Shown: positions 12,034 to 22,400 of the stretch, in pieces | Position numbering within the stretch: the stretch's first letter is position 1 | Layout of the letters: the number at the start of each line of letters is the position of its first letter | Source of the DNA: Branchiostoma floridae | Taxonomy: Eukaryota > Chordata > Leptocardii > Amphioxiformes > Branchiostomatidae | Assembly (NCBI RefSeq): GCF_000003815.2 | Contig: NC_049986.1 | Span: 17,450,476-17,514,475 of the forward strand | Length of the DNA stretch: 64,000 bases | Direction: 5' to 3' | The notes under the pieces: generated by a model | Told to the model about the DNA's origin: nothing | Seen by the model: the letters and a program-made list of their open reading frames with translations, nothing else | The model's database searches: none | Position numbers and translations under genes: made by a program

Positions 12034-13515
12034 ATGGAAACGGGAGGACGGCGTGTTTTGGGTGGCCATGCCTGCCTGGGTCAGGGCGGACGGTCCGCGC
12101 CTGATGCCGGTGTAGGGGCACCGACACCGAGGTCTGTCCCAGGATTGTGCCAAATCTCGGGAGTTGATGAGAGGCAGTACAAGGGTTTAGTGGTTTTGTT
12201 GTGGCAAACAGTACTACAGATGGAGCGCGCACATAAAGAACATATTATCAAGCTGTGTCAACGGTTTAATGAGTCCATTGTCATTCTTCAGGAACGTTTT
12301 GTTAGAAGTTGTACCTTTCGAGTTGGTGGTAGGACGGTCAGGTCCCCACAGACACACCCGTGTGTTCTGTGCCACAAACTTGGACATTGGAAGGGAACTT
12401 GTTATCTAAATGTTGGCAATGTAAACAAGAGTAGGCCCAGTCATTTTAGTCGTAGTAGACCGTCTCCAAAGACGCATCCTTGTTTTGTATGTCGCCGGTT
12501 TGGTCATTGGAAGGCACATTGTCCTTTAAGGAAAAGGAATGGCAACAGGAGCAATGTTGTGGATGACCAGGTTAATTGTCCAGGCAATATGAAAGAAATA
12601 CACAAGTCAGTGTCTGGGGTGTCTGAAGTTGATACATGTAATGCTGAGTTCAAACCTGTTCATTGTGAAGACAAGGAAAAGGCTCGAGACAGTGTTCCTT
12701 CACGTAGGGATGGGCTCCATGTATTAACCCCGGGGACTCGAGTCAAACGGCAGACAGTCCGCCGGCCAGGGGGTCTTGTACCCCCATGTGTTGTTGTTCC
12801 AGGTGATGACAGTACAACAGACAGCGACGACAATGAAGTTGACACTGTGGAGTATGCAGGGCAGCCGACCGATGCCAAGGCAGTGGGTGGTGGAGAGGAC
12901 CCACAAGCTTTGGAGCAGGCTGGTGGTGCGGTCCAGCTAGACCCGGTCGGTGGAGACGAGGTCGCCCAGCAGGTAGACCCAGCCCAAGCGGAAGATGATC
13001 CGGAAGACGAGGCAACAGGTGTCCCGGCTCAGTCAGAGAGTGAGGCACCTGTCAGGGCGGAGGACGAGGCAGCAGGTGTCCAGGTGAAGTCGGGGAGTGA
13101 GGAGTCCGAGGGACAGGCAGTGCAGCCAGCTGAACACGCCAGTCCTGGAGATGCATCGGACAGCGATGATGGAGAAGATGGCTCTCCAGCCCTACGACGG
13201 TCGACCCGCACCCGTCATCCCCCAGAACGTTATGGTTTCTATGTGAACACTGTGAACTATTGTTCTTCTCCAAACAACATGTCTGTACGTGACGTACACC
13301 CAGCAAAGGTGCTGAGTATTGTAGACCAATCTAGTATTGTTGAGGTCGCACAAAGGTCAGGCAACCTAGAGAAGTGTCCAGTTATGGCAAAACAGGTGAC
13401 TTTGCCATCTACTCAGGGTCAGCGGGGCATATGTCAGGAGAAAAAGGCATCAGACACGTCCGTGAGGTCACCACTGGGCAGCATTATTCGTTCCTTCAGG
13501 AACTTGTTTAAGTAA
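12034..13515 (+). CDS. Gag-like protein with two CCHC zinc knuckles and an integrase-tail-like motif (LTR element)
   Basis: The first ATG of the open frame is at 12034 (493 aa); the frame is open a little further upstream without ATG. Two zinc knuckles of form C-x2-C-x4-H-x4-C, both with GHWK, lie at about residues 110-123 and 150-163 and would bind RNA. A long acidic Asp/Glu/Ser/Gly/Ala linker follows, then LRRSTRTRHPPERYG near residue 387, a motif usually seen at the C-terminal end of retroelement integrases or in the integrase-RT linker. So the ORF looks like gag joined to a remnant of the polyprotein's distal part, with the enzymatic domains missing between. It is intact, which fits a young element. 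No capsid-like fold can be judged by eye. Confidence 0.75.
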   Translation: METGGRRVLGGHACLGQGGRSAPDAGVGAPTPRSVPGLCQISGVDERQYKGLVVLLWQTVLQMERAHKEHIIKLCQRFNESIVILQERFVRSCTFRVGGRTVRSPQTHPCVLCHKLGHWKGTCYLNVGNVNKSRPSHFSRSRPSPKTHPCFVCRRFGHWKAHCPLRKRNGNRSNVVDDQVNCPGNMKEIHKSVSGVSEVDTCNAEFKPVHCEDKEKARDSVPSRRDGLHVLTPGTRVKRQTVRRPGGLVPPCVVVPGDDSTTDSDDNEVDTVEYAGQPTDAKAVGGGEDPQALEQAGGAVQLDPVGGDEVAQQVDPAQAEDDPEDEATGVPAQSESEAPVRAEDEAAGVQVKSGSEESEGQAVQPAEHASPGDASDSDDGEDGSPALRRSTRTRHPPERYGFYVNTVNYCSSPNNMSVRDVHPAKVLSIVDQSSIVEVAQRSGNLEKCPVMAKQVTLPSTQGQRGICQEKKASDTSVRSPLGSIIRSFRNLFK

Positions 13516-14479
13516 GGAAATGGCGGTTTGGGGTCACGACATTTGTCACGTCTGTCTTGTATGTCATGTGTACTTGGTTCATGAGAGAACCGATCAAACT
13601 GCAATGTATAGAGTGTGCGTTCGAGTATCTGTAAGCCCTTCCATAGAAAGCAATGACGTGTGTTCCTTGTGCCGGCACGGTCAATCAGCCGTGTCGGGGC
13701 GGAGTAAGGCCGATCCTAGTAGCGACAAACTAACTAGGGAGAGGTAAATGGGCTCGGAGCGCGGTGACGTTAGACCCCCCTCTCCGAGAGGTCTCCGCTT
13801 TAAAAAGTTGGGCTGAGGCCGTGAAATACGGTACTCAACAGGCTGTCGTCACTCAGAGGTTACTATACTTACTGTATCCGCCATTTCCCGGGGAGAAATA
13901 AGGTGATATATACTTATGGTGGGTTGCCATGGTGATCTGCTGACCCACACCTCATAACGTGCTCTGTGCTGGAAACTCCGGCGTGTGTCACGCTGCCCTC
14001 AGTTCTTCGTAGAGTCGCAATGCAACTGTGGTTCCTGTTTACACGAAATTTGCGTGCCATGGTGACACTTCACTCAATGCCTGAGCCAGTTGTGTATTGT
14101 ACCTTGTTTGTATTGTATGGTTTCCTTGAAAATAATGAGTCTATTGTCTCAGTGTGTCAAGATGAGGTGAAGAACAATCGAGTGTTGATTATGTCAATCA
14201 GGCGCGAATCTATGATCATATGTGCTATTGACTATGAAAAAAAAAAAAAAAAAAAACTTTGTTGATTCTGGAATACCTGTGTTAAAATGTTCATTTTCTT
14301 TACCACTGTATTGCCCGAGTAAAAAAAAAAAATTTATTTTATGCTCCATTGTTGTTGAAAAGTTGACCATGTATTTTATGCTCCATTGTTGTTGAAAAAT
14401 TGACCATGTATTTTATGCTCCATTGTTGAAGATGTGACAAGGTGCGGGAGCACCTTTTCTTTCGAAGGAGGGGGGTAGA
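13516..14479 (+). other. Non-coding 3' part of the LTR element interior, with tandem repeats and polypurine tract
   Basis: No long ORF is present. At 14335-14430 a unit starting TTTTATGCTCCATTGTTG occurs three times (about 37 bp, the last one shortened). Runs of A lie at about 14237-14256. The purine tract AAGGAGGGGGGTAGA immediately precedes the 3' LTR and would prime plus-strand synthesis. Confidence 0.7.
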
Positions 14480-15153
14480 TGTAACAGTGGCATATTTGGC
14501 CATGTTATGATGATATTGTTAATACTCTCTGTACTTATATGTATGTTTAGTTACAGCCCATAGCAACAGTGATGGTTGTCTTTGCGTTCACACCTTGTGT
14601 ATTATGCATGCATGTAGCAGTCTTTTGATGTGTAGGCTTTGGTCTCTGTGTTAATTCCCTGTCTGCCAGTTCTGTTCTGCAAGACAATAGGATTGTCTGG
14701 CCAACACAACCTTGTACTTGTGTGTTAAAAGTATCAGGACTAGTTCATCCATATCAATAGAATAATGCCGACTAATTAGGATAGGATAAATAGAACAGCA
14801 AAATAGAGTTAGGAGTTCAGTTCATGTAAGAGAACAGTCCGTACAGAGGAGCACGTGCACTGTCGTAACTGGAATACCCGCCGAGCCGCGTTGAAGCCTG
14901 GTCCGTGCCTGTAACTGTGAGTATAGTATTGTATAGTATAGTAAAACTCAACGCAATGTCCTACCTTATGTAATATTGTCACAACGGCTCGTGTTATGGT
15001 TAGGGATTCCTTAGTGCATTGATTATTATTGCTGTTTCCTGATTGTATTGTTGTGCTCCAATAAATGTACTTCACTGGGACCAGAATCTAGTCGAACCGT
15101 CTTTTGCCTTTCTTTAGTATTAGAGTAAAGTTACGGTAAAGTAAGTGGTTACA
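14480..15153 (+). repeat. 3' LTR
   Basis: Same length (674 bp) as the 5' LTR and identical to it as far as I can read. It is followed by CTGA, the right-hand copy of the target-site duplication. Confidence 0.93.
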
Positions 15154-15156
15154 CTG

Positions 15157-15347
15157 AAGTAAAATTTACGGCCAAACAACTGCAAGGATGAGAGTGAGTG
15201 AGTGATTGAGTGAGTGAGTGATTGAGTGAGTGAGTGAGTGAGTGAGTGAGTGAGTGAGTGAGTGAGTGAGTGAGTGAGTGAGTGAGTGAGTGAGTGAGTG
15301 AGTGAGTGAGAGAAAAGCACGCAGTTGTTTGGCCGTTAACTTTACTT
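15157..15347. repeat. (GTGA)n microsatellite enclosed in a 27-bp inverted repeat
   Basis: A GTGA array with a few GATT interruptions (15190-15310) is enclosed by arms 15157-15183 and 15321-15347, which are inverted copies differing at about three positions (left arm contains GGCCAAACAACTGC, right arm GCAGTTGTTTGGCC). The LTR element inserted immediately beside the left arm. Its THSL-repeat translations on the minus strand are not genes. Confidence 0.9.
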
Positions 15348-15353
15348 GAGTCC

Positions 15354-15958
15354 ATACAAACATACAAATTTATAAACATACAAACATACATACGTAAAAC
15401 GGTATCCAGAATATAACCTTCTTGGTGAATGTGGTGCCTGATTCAGCGGGCCTGTATCGTGCACGGTATCGTATATTCCCTATCGGTGTTTTGACAGACG
15501 GATGACCGTACTAATCCTACAGCCACATACCGACGTCAAGTGTTCAAAGAAAATCGCCGCTGGTTTATTTCAGGGACGTTCGCTGGTTTACAGTCTCATC
15601 AGCTATATATCCCCAGATTCTGTGAGATTTTACAGCCACGATGTCATCAGTATGCCAAAACGCTAGCCCAACTTGTAGAAAGGCTTCTGAAGGTTGGAAA
15701 ATTTATGTGCTTTCGACTACGATCCTAACAAAAATACAGTAGGTAGGTAAGGACTCTCTTCTTTCCTTTTATAGTTTCCTTTTGGCCGTTAACATAAAAC
15801 TAAAGGGCATCTGTTTGTTAGAATTAGGATAGCAAGTTTCTACAACTTTTCATCACTCAGTTAGAAATTCTTATGTCCCTTGCCAGCGGACTAACCCCCA
15901 GAAGGCTAGGATCGGCAGGTCTTTGCTAGGGTAACCTGAAACACCTGTTTTGATAGAC
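15354..15958. other. No recognisable gene
   Basis: AT-rich DNA with ACATACA runs at the left. One 62-codon open frame has no domain. Confidence 0.4.
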
Positions 15959-15962
15959 CTTA

Positions 15963-16199
15963 AGGTTGTATCTCACCGCACCTGGGGCACCGGTGCGGCA
16001 CTGCGGGGTTCGAAAGATTACTCAACGAATTTCAGAGATAAAGAACGAATTTTCATAAGTCATACTTTTACGAATTACGAATTACGCCATATCTAAAATA
16101 TAAAAAAAAATCGGCGAAAATATATATAACACAACAGTGCCGCAGTGAACGAACCCCTCAGTGCCGCACCGGAGCCCTAAGTATAGTGAGATACCACCT
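15963..16199. mobile_element. PIF/Harbinger-like MITE, family B, copy 1, TSD TTA
   Basis: 237 bp with inverted ends of about 50 bp (left AGGTTGTATCTCACCGCA..., right ...GTGAGATACCACCT) and TTA on both sides (15960-15962 and 16200-16202), the 3-bp target of PIF/Harbinger elements. Its interior contains TTTCAGAGATAAAGAACGAA, shared in the opposite direction with the elements at 54235-54480 and about 22470-22630. Confidence 0.8.
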
Positions 16200-16202
16200 T
16201 TA

Positions 16203-17600
16203 GCGACCATTGGATTGAAAGAGGTTTTCACTTTTTAACCAAGCTTTCAAGATACATCTTCCTGTCCAACCTATGAAATTTTTTCGCGAGAAGATCTCTC
16301 TCTAGAGAATACGGCAGTTGCATGTTGATACACTAACACTTTACACATTCACAGGCACTTAATTCCACATCCACCTACAGTTAACATTGTTTAAAACACA
16401 AATTACAAAGGTTCTAGACATATTAGATTATTGCTAACTATTTGCAACATCCTGAGATAGGTTGATCTGACAGATCGTTCAGAGTGTGAGAAGTGAAGTT
16501 GGTAATCTGTTGTATCCTGCAGATGAACTGACGTTGTAAAAATGTATCATCAGAAAATCTAACATTTGCATTTTTTTAACCCTTGTCCTGCTAATGAGTT
16601 CGTATATATACACGAGTGCACATTCGAATGCCTGTTCGTGGGTCCAGTCGATCTACAGCGGTTTAGGGAATTTCTCACTTAAAATTACTAGATGCGGCAT
16701 ACGTATACCGCAGCAAACCGCATCGATTGGGAAAGTAAATCTGCAGCGTATCATCATATCAATTTTAAGGCTTAGATGGGTTAAATTTGCAAAACAATTC
16801 TCAGCCAGAGAACTACAAACGTGTCTAGTTGTGTGACGTATCGTGCTCAGACCGGGGGCGGAATGGCGACATTTTCCTTCACGCGGCGTCGTTTCATCTG
16901 ATGGATATGCATTCAAATAACGCACTTCTGACGCACTACCTTAACACGCTGACGTTTTTATCCAGTGGATTTCAATTCATCCTCTTTCTAGAGCGATGAT
17001 TTGCGTTTCCTGTCGACATAGAGCCACTACTGATAACATTGTCCTTCGTACATGTAACTGTTGACATTTCCGTTCTTCTTTGTCATGTCTAACCACCATC
17101 ATCATGAGCGCTTCTGATCTTTATTCTGAAAAAAAATGTACATGTAGGTAATTCAGTTACATTCAGTAATATCAATGGAATGAACCCACGTCACAATGGA
17201 TCAATTCCAACTTCTTCAGCACAGGAATATCCCTGTGGATCAACTGGTATCAGCCGCACGGTTCCGAGACCCTGGTACAAGTTCCGGGGCTGCATCCATC
17301 TTTCGGGGGGGGGGGGGGACATAAACTGAATGGGGCCCCGAGCAAATCAAAAGGGAAATGGCCAGCAACTCCTCTCTGTACTACTAAAATGTACCCTGCT
17401 ACTGAAACAGCTAGGCTTAGGCACTACAAGGATCGGAACGTACAAACGAACGAACTCCTTATGAAGTTATGTCCACAAGCTCTGCTCATGTTTGTTCAGA
17501 AGGCTTTGAAAGGAAAATCTGGCAACGTTTTTTAATGACCCTTCCAAGATAAATGGCTATCACGATCAGCTACTGAAAAATGAAAAATATACAAGGAACA
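16203..17600. other. Intergenic, no supported gene
   Basis: No exon with domain or splice support. Contains a poly-G run at about 17307-17318 and several A/T homopolymers. Confidence 0.4.
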
Positions 17601-17615
17601 ATCGGCACACCTATA

Positions 17616-17639
17616 GTGACGTCACTATCCATATAAAAG
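17616..17639 (+). promoter_or_regulatory. CRE plus TATA box, candidate core promoter
   Basis: A perfect cAMP-response element palindrome TGACGTCA (17618-17625) lies six bases before TATAAAAG (17632-17639). This compact arrangement is typical of a focused, CREB/ATF-regulated promoter reading to the right. The next gene to the right is the unidentified two-exon gene starting at 19445 or 19490; a good acceptor (TTCTCTTCCCAACACAG, ending 19132) could join a leader from here to it. That link is inference. Confidence 0.5.
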
Positions 17640-18095
17640 CGTTCTTTAAAAAAAAAACGAAGTCCTACTCATTTGTACTGCCCCTCGTTACACGCTACGT
17701 TTCATCAGTGCCAGGTATGATCGAAACTTGACCTTGCACTTCCGTTTCCGGTGTCATTTTGTATGGTTTCCGGACCAAACAGAAGAAATCGATCTTGACA
17801 ACAGTTGACACCGAGACAAATAGCCACGACTCGACTTAAGCTTGTGAAGCCCATGTCATAGTCAGCTCAGATCAGTGCTGTAGATGCCGTATGTTTGTAT
17901 AGGTACTAAAACCCCTTAAGAGTATCAGCCGAGCAGCCCCCGACAGTACGGAGAGGGCTGTGCCTCGCCAGCCAGTTGCCGCCGGTCTTACGTTCTCAGC
18001 AGTGGAACAACAAACGTACGTTATCTTTATCTTCTTATGGCGTCATAAATACGCGTTCGCCGTCATAAAGCGTTCACGTTGTTTCCTTACGTCAC

Positions 18096-18139
18096 AAAAC
18101 AACAACAACAACAACAACAGGAGCAACACAACAACAACC
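18096..18139 (+). repeat. (CAA)n-rich simple repeat
   Basis: An interrupted run of CAA units; the short ORF reading N-repeats through it is not supported as a gene. Confidence 0.8.
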
Positions 18140-19444
18140 CTGCGGCCGGAGCACGTTGCCCCACAGGTAATGTAGGTATTATTTTCTAAATCTCTTCTCC
18201 AATTTCACGTCATCAAAACCCTTACGGATTCTTCTACCCTCTCACCGCAATTATAATGTAACAGAGCGTGCGATCCAGCAAGCTAGCTGGGCAACATAGG
18301 CTGTGAGAGTGTATCGCAGTATTGGAAATCCAATAGACTGTAGCCCATCTTTTGCTATTTGAATTCTAACGAGTTCAGCCGCACGATCACGAACGCTATA
18401 GGAATAGTAATGTTAGGCGTTTCGTACAGTCTGAGTCGTGTGGGCAAACCAGCGGCGGCCGGTTTTACAAACGTAACTGTTGCGGTACCACTTTAAACAA
18501 TACCACTGTTGATAGATTACACAACGAAATGTTGAATCAATCCTTATAAGATAGCGCCTTTGTCAACGTTGAACTATACAAGCATTCATGCAATGTTTAG
18601 TCACGTACTAGTCTCTGCAAGGCCTACGGGAGGCAGTAAATTATCGCTGAGAGCGTGAATAAGCGGTGGACGAATGTCATTGATGGAGCGCAGTGGGCAG
18701 GCCAGACGGGCAAAGTTCGCTTCAAATTTAACTCGGGATTCTGGTCATATGCCTGTGTAGCTGTGCTGTGAGTTTAGGATTAGTGGTCATTAGTACGGGC
18801 CGTACGGTACTGAATAGTCTGACCCATATGACGTAATACTGGATCAGCTGGCTATGTAGATTCCCGGGTGTAATGGACTACCGGGAACTAACCCGACGAC
18901 GCGTGAAATACCGGAAAATTGGTTGTTCCATATTTTATTAATAGCCCTGCTCATGACTGCTGCTCGGATTAGCCGACCGTTTCTAGCGGGATCAAATTCA
19001 GGGGATGATTGTTTAGGCGGGTTTTCTTGCTGATATCATTACCGGGCCGTGTTTGGATGCAGCAGGTCCGATTCGCGCAATGAAAGCGCCGACCGACAGA
19101 AGTGTAGTGTTGTGTTTCTCTTCCCAACACAGGTTGGCCGGTGAACCGCAGCTGTACATGACACAGCAGAGAGACCTCGGCATAAAGGCTGCGTCTCACA
19201 GAGGTCGTCCGGGGACGCTTTAGTTTTAGCGCGGGCTTAGGAGACAGAACATGCACTGACTTCGGAATAAGCCGTATAGATCTGACGTTCCTTCGGTTTC
19301 GATTAGAGACGTGGTGTCTTCACTGACGTTCTAGAACGCACCGAGGGAACGACTTCCCGACGTTGCCAGGATACTACACATACCTGTCGATTTCCTTCAC
19401 CTCGGAGGGGAGAGAATGGTCGGCTAGCCGCGCAATTAAGGCGA

Positions 19445-22400
19445 ATGATTGTTGCCGGAAGTACGTACTGGGAGGGGAACCATAACGACATGGAGAAGCT
19501 TGCTATGGTGAGCCCGGACAAGGAACTGAAGGAAGCGGGCATGGCCGAAGAGAAAGGTGACCAGGGGCTCGAGACCGGGGTGTGCACGACATCGATCTCT
19601 CCCCCTCCCCCCGAACCCCCCGCGTTCTCAGATGACACATGTACGGCCTCGGGGTTGGACTTACAAGGTTTGGAAGACGACGACATGCAAGACGAGGAGC
19701 AGCTCAAGATGGTAGCGGGGCTGGCCGCCTTCCAACTCGAGTCTAAGATATTCAGTCTGGTGCTGCCCAAGTCGCTGATCCACCCTTACATTTCACCGCG
19801 GACGATTAAAGACATGGAGAACATAATCAACAAGTTCAGTAGCCCGGAGAGCAGCGACAAGCTGGAAGGAGCGGCGGAGAAGTGGGAGGATTTGAAGGTA
19901 GAATTGGACTTCACGAGAAGTCACGATCAGGTCATACAGACGCTCAAGTCGGACTACTTACATGTCCACAACCCACTGAAGGTCATGGCTAAGGTACACC
20001 AAAGGTGAGTTCTGAGGAGCACCGTATGATTTGTACATGCTTTGATGTGAATTAGTTTCACTTATCACTGATGCATTTAAGTGTCAATTCTGAGACTTTT
20101 CATTTTTCATTTCTTTCTATATATATTTGCTTATTACTAGTAGTAGTGATAGTTCGCTCAATTGAATGGGTCTGGTACGGGTCCTGTAATACTGGTCTAG
20201 TCTGTAAAAGGTACAATCATTGAAACGCTAGTTCACCTTTATCCGCGGGGTGACCTATATCCGGTGTTTTAAAACGGTGTTTGGTAATAAACTTGATACC
20301 CTTACATACAACGGATATAGGTTACCCCTCGGTTAAAGGTGAACTAGCGTTACCATAATTTGAATGGGCTACAGGGATATCGATGTTTTGAAAACCCAAA
20401 ATGTGAATGTTATTTTTTTTTTCGAAAAAGGGTAAACTTATTGTAAACTGGAAATTGGACATGTACATTTAGATTTAAATAGTCTACCCACCCTCTTAAA
20501 TACAGCATAAACAGCTCAAGGCAAGCGCAATTTCAGAGAGCGTAGTACGTTAGATAATAGTTATTACTTGTCATTACCTCACACGCTTCACCACCTACCC
20601 CGGTCATGTTTTGCATGTCGCTGACCTCTTCACTATCATGGCTATTAATTCACGGTTTATCTTCCGGCTCGAGCAGATTTGAATTACCGTGGTGCTAACA
20701 CACAAGCACCGTATGTTTGGGAATTAGTTATTCATGAAAATCTCAAATCAGCCTGCTGCCGCTTTTTATCAAGGTCATGACAGAAGATCTAGAGGTAAGG
20801 GCTAAACAAAATATAACAAAGTTTACAGATTACGTGTACATACCAACATATGATATACATATAAGAGGAATAGCCTGTAACTAATCCACTAAATACAGGT
20901 CAGAATTTCAGATGTTGTTTGGATGGTATCAGATGACTACGCCCCCCAAGGAAAACGGACGATCCCCTTAAGCTTGCTGCTCGTATATACTAAGAAAGAG
21001 CAAATAGCCCGTGACATGTTATTGCACCCCCGCGCGGTGACAAGGACTCTTAAGTATGCAACTGTCGCTCCAGGCAGGGAGGGATGGTTTGTGGAGAGAC
21101 TGACTTACTGTTTGATGTTGCTGGAAAAATAATTCACCCGTAGGTCCCTCGTACAGGTGGATATTGCCAAAAGTGTTCAAGCCATTAATAACTTATAGAA
21201 TATAAGTCGCATATGTCTTGAGTGAACTGCTGTTGTCTACAGACGAAATTCTGGATCATCCAGTGAAATTTCCAGTGGCAGTGTTGCTTTGAGTTGAGAG
21301 GGTGGATTTGACCTCCGGTAGATCCTTGTCCACTAAGCTCAAACGAAAAGCAACCCATTCATATCAAAGCTCCTTGTTCATATCTGCCCGAAAGAATTGG
21401 TTTTCACGTGGACTGGGAGATTTTGAACTCTCCAAGCAGAGGTTAGGCTCCGGCTGTTTTTTTTTATAACGTTTTTAGTCGTTTTTATCGGGCTTTCTAA
21501 AAACGACTAAAATGACGTTAAAAAAAACAGCCGGAGCCTAGCCTCTGCTTGGCGAGTAGAGATTTTGGCTAATTTGGACTGGGCCTGCGGACAAGGTTTG
21601 AAATAGTATTGATACCTGGATTAATCACCTCTACTATGACTATGGGCCAGCTGGGGTTCCCTTTGACGTTACATTGACACGAGAAACCGGCCATTTCAAA
21701 GGATAGAAACAAGAAAGCTTCTGAAAAAAGCTGGCCGGTGCGTATTTTGGAAAAAGCCTGGATGTTAAACAAAATCACACGAAAAAAGAGTTTTTAAACA
21801 TCGAATTACTGAATTGGTCTTTCTTCTATTGAAAAAAACACTACATGAGATTTGTCTAACAAAGAAAAAAATCTACGATCTACGGAAGATAGGTACCGTG
21901 CTGTAGACCGCTCGGCCACGCTGGCTCGATTACGCAATAGCACGTATAGAAGGGCTATTTGGTTAAAGTGACCGATCCATCCATCCATGCATCCATGCAA
22001 CCGCAGCACCGGCAAAAATCGTAACATACACTGGATCAGCTGGGTTACAAAATTATGGATTAACGTTAAAGACAATATGGAATATTTATAGAGTAGAGAT
22101 CAGTATTGCTACCATGCTCGGGGCGTATGCAAGGGGTGCACCGACTTCCCGATAGGACCACTTAAATATGACCTTGCAAGGTCGCCATGTCGGAATGCAC
22201 CATGACAGATAGATCGCCATGACCTACCCGGGTGCGCAAATATTCACAACCGTGCTCAAGGCCTATTCATAGACGGCCCTAAAGGGGTACTTACCAACGT
22301 AAACCCAGAGAGGGGTGAGAGGTAGTCTCTACCGGACTCCCGCCTAACCGAATAGGGGACTTGCCAAGTTAGGCATAAAAGCCTTTTGTCTTACTTGGCC

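Larger units (their letters stand above)
10489..15153 (+). mobile_element. Full-length, non-autonomous LTR retrotransposon with identical LTRs
   Basis: The element is 4665 bp: a 674-bp LTR (10489-11162), a 3317-bp interior and a second 674-bp LTR (14480-15153). The LTRs start TGTAAC and end GTTACA, and by direct reading I see no difference between them. CTGA flanks both sides (10485-10488 and 15154-15157), a 4-bp target-site duplication. A primer-binding-site candidate starting TGGTGCC lies at 11166, and a purine tract (AGGAGGGGGG) sits just before the 3' LTR. The only long ORF is gag-like; no protease, reverse transcriptase, RNase H or integrase core is readable. It must depend on an autonomous relative. 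Identical LTRs mean recent insertion. Confidence 0.93.

Noticed and set aside
12660-13306. Minus-strand ORFs of 60-101 codons opposite the gag-like gene
   Set aside because: Shadows of the GC-rich plus-strand frame, with no recognisable domains.
15120-15391. Three overlapping minus-strand ORFs of repeating THSL
   Set aside because: They are only translations of the GTGA microsatellite.
19303-19770. 155-codon minus-strand ORF opposite the two-exon gene
   Set aside because: Ser-rich shadow of the acidic plus-strand code; the plus strand has splice support.
21891-21928. Functional tRNA-Leu/Ser gene on the minus strand
   Set aside because: Only the A-box half is present; no B box, anticodon arm or acceptor stem can be drawn.
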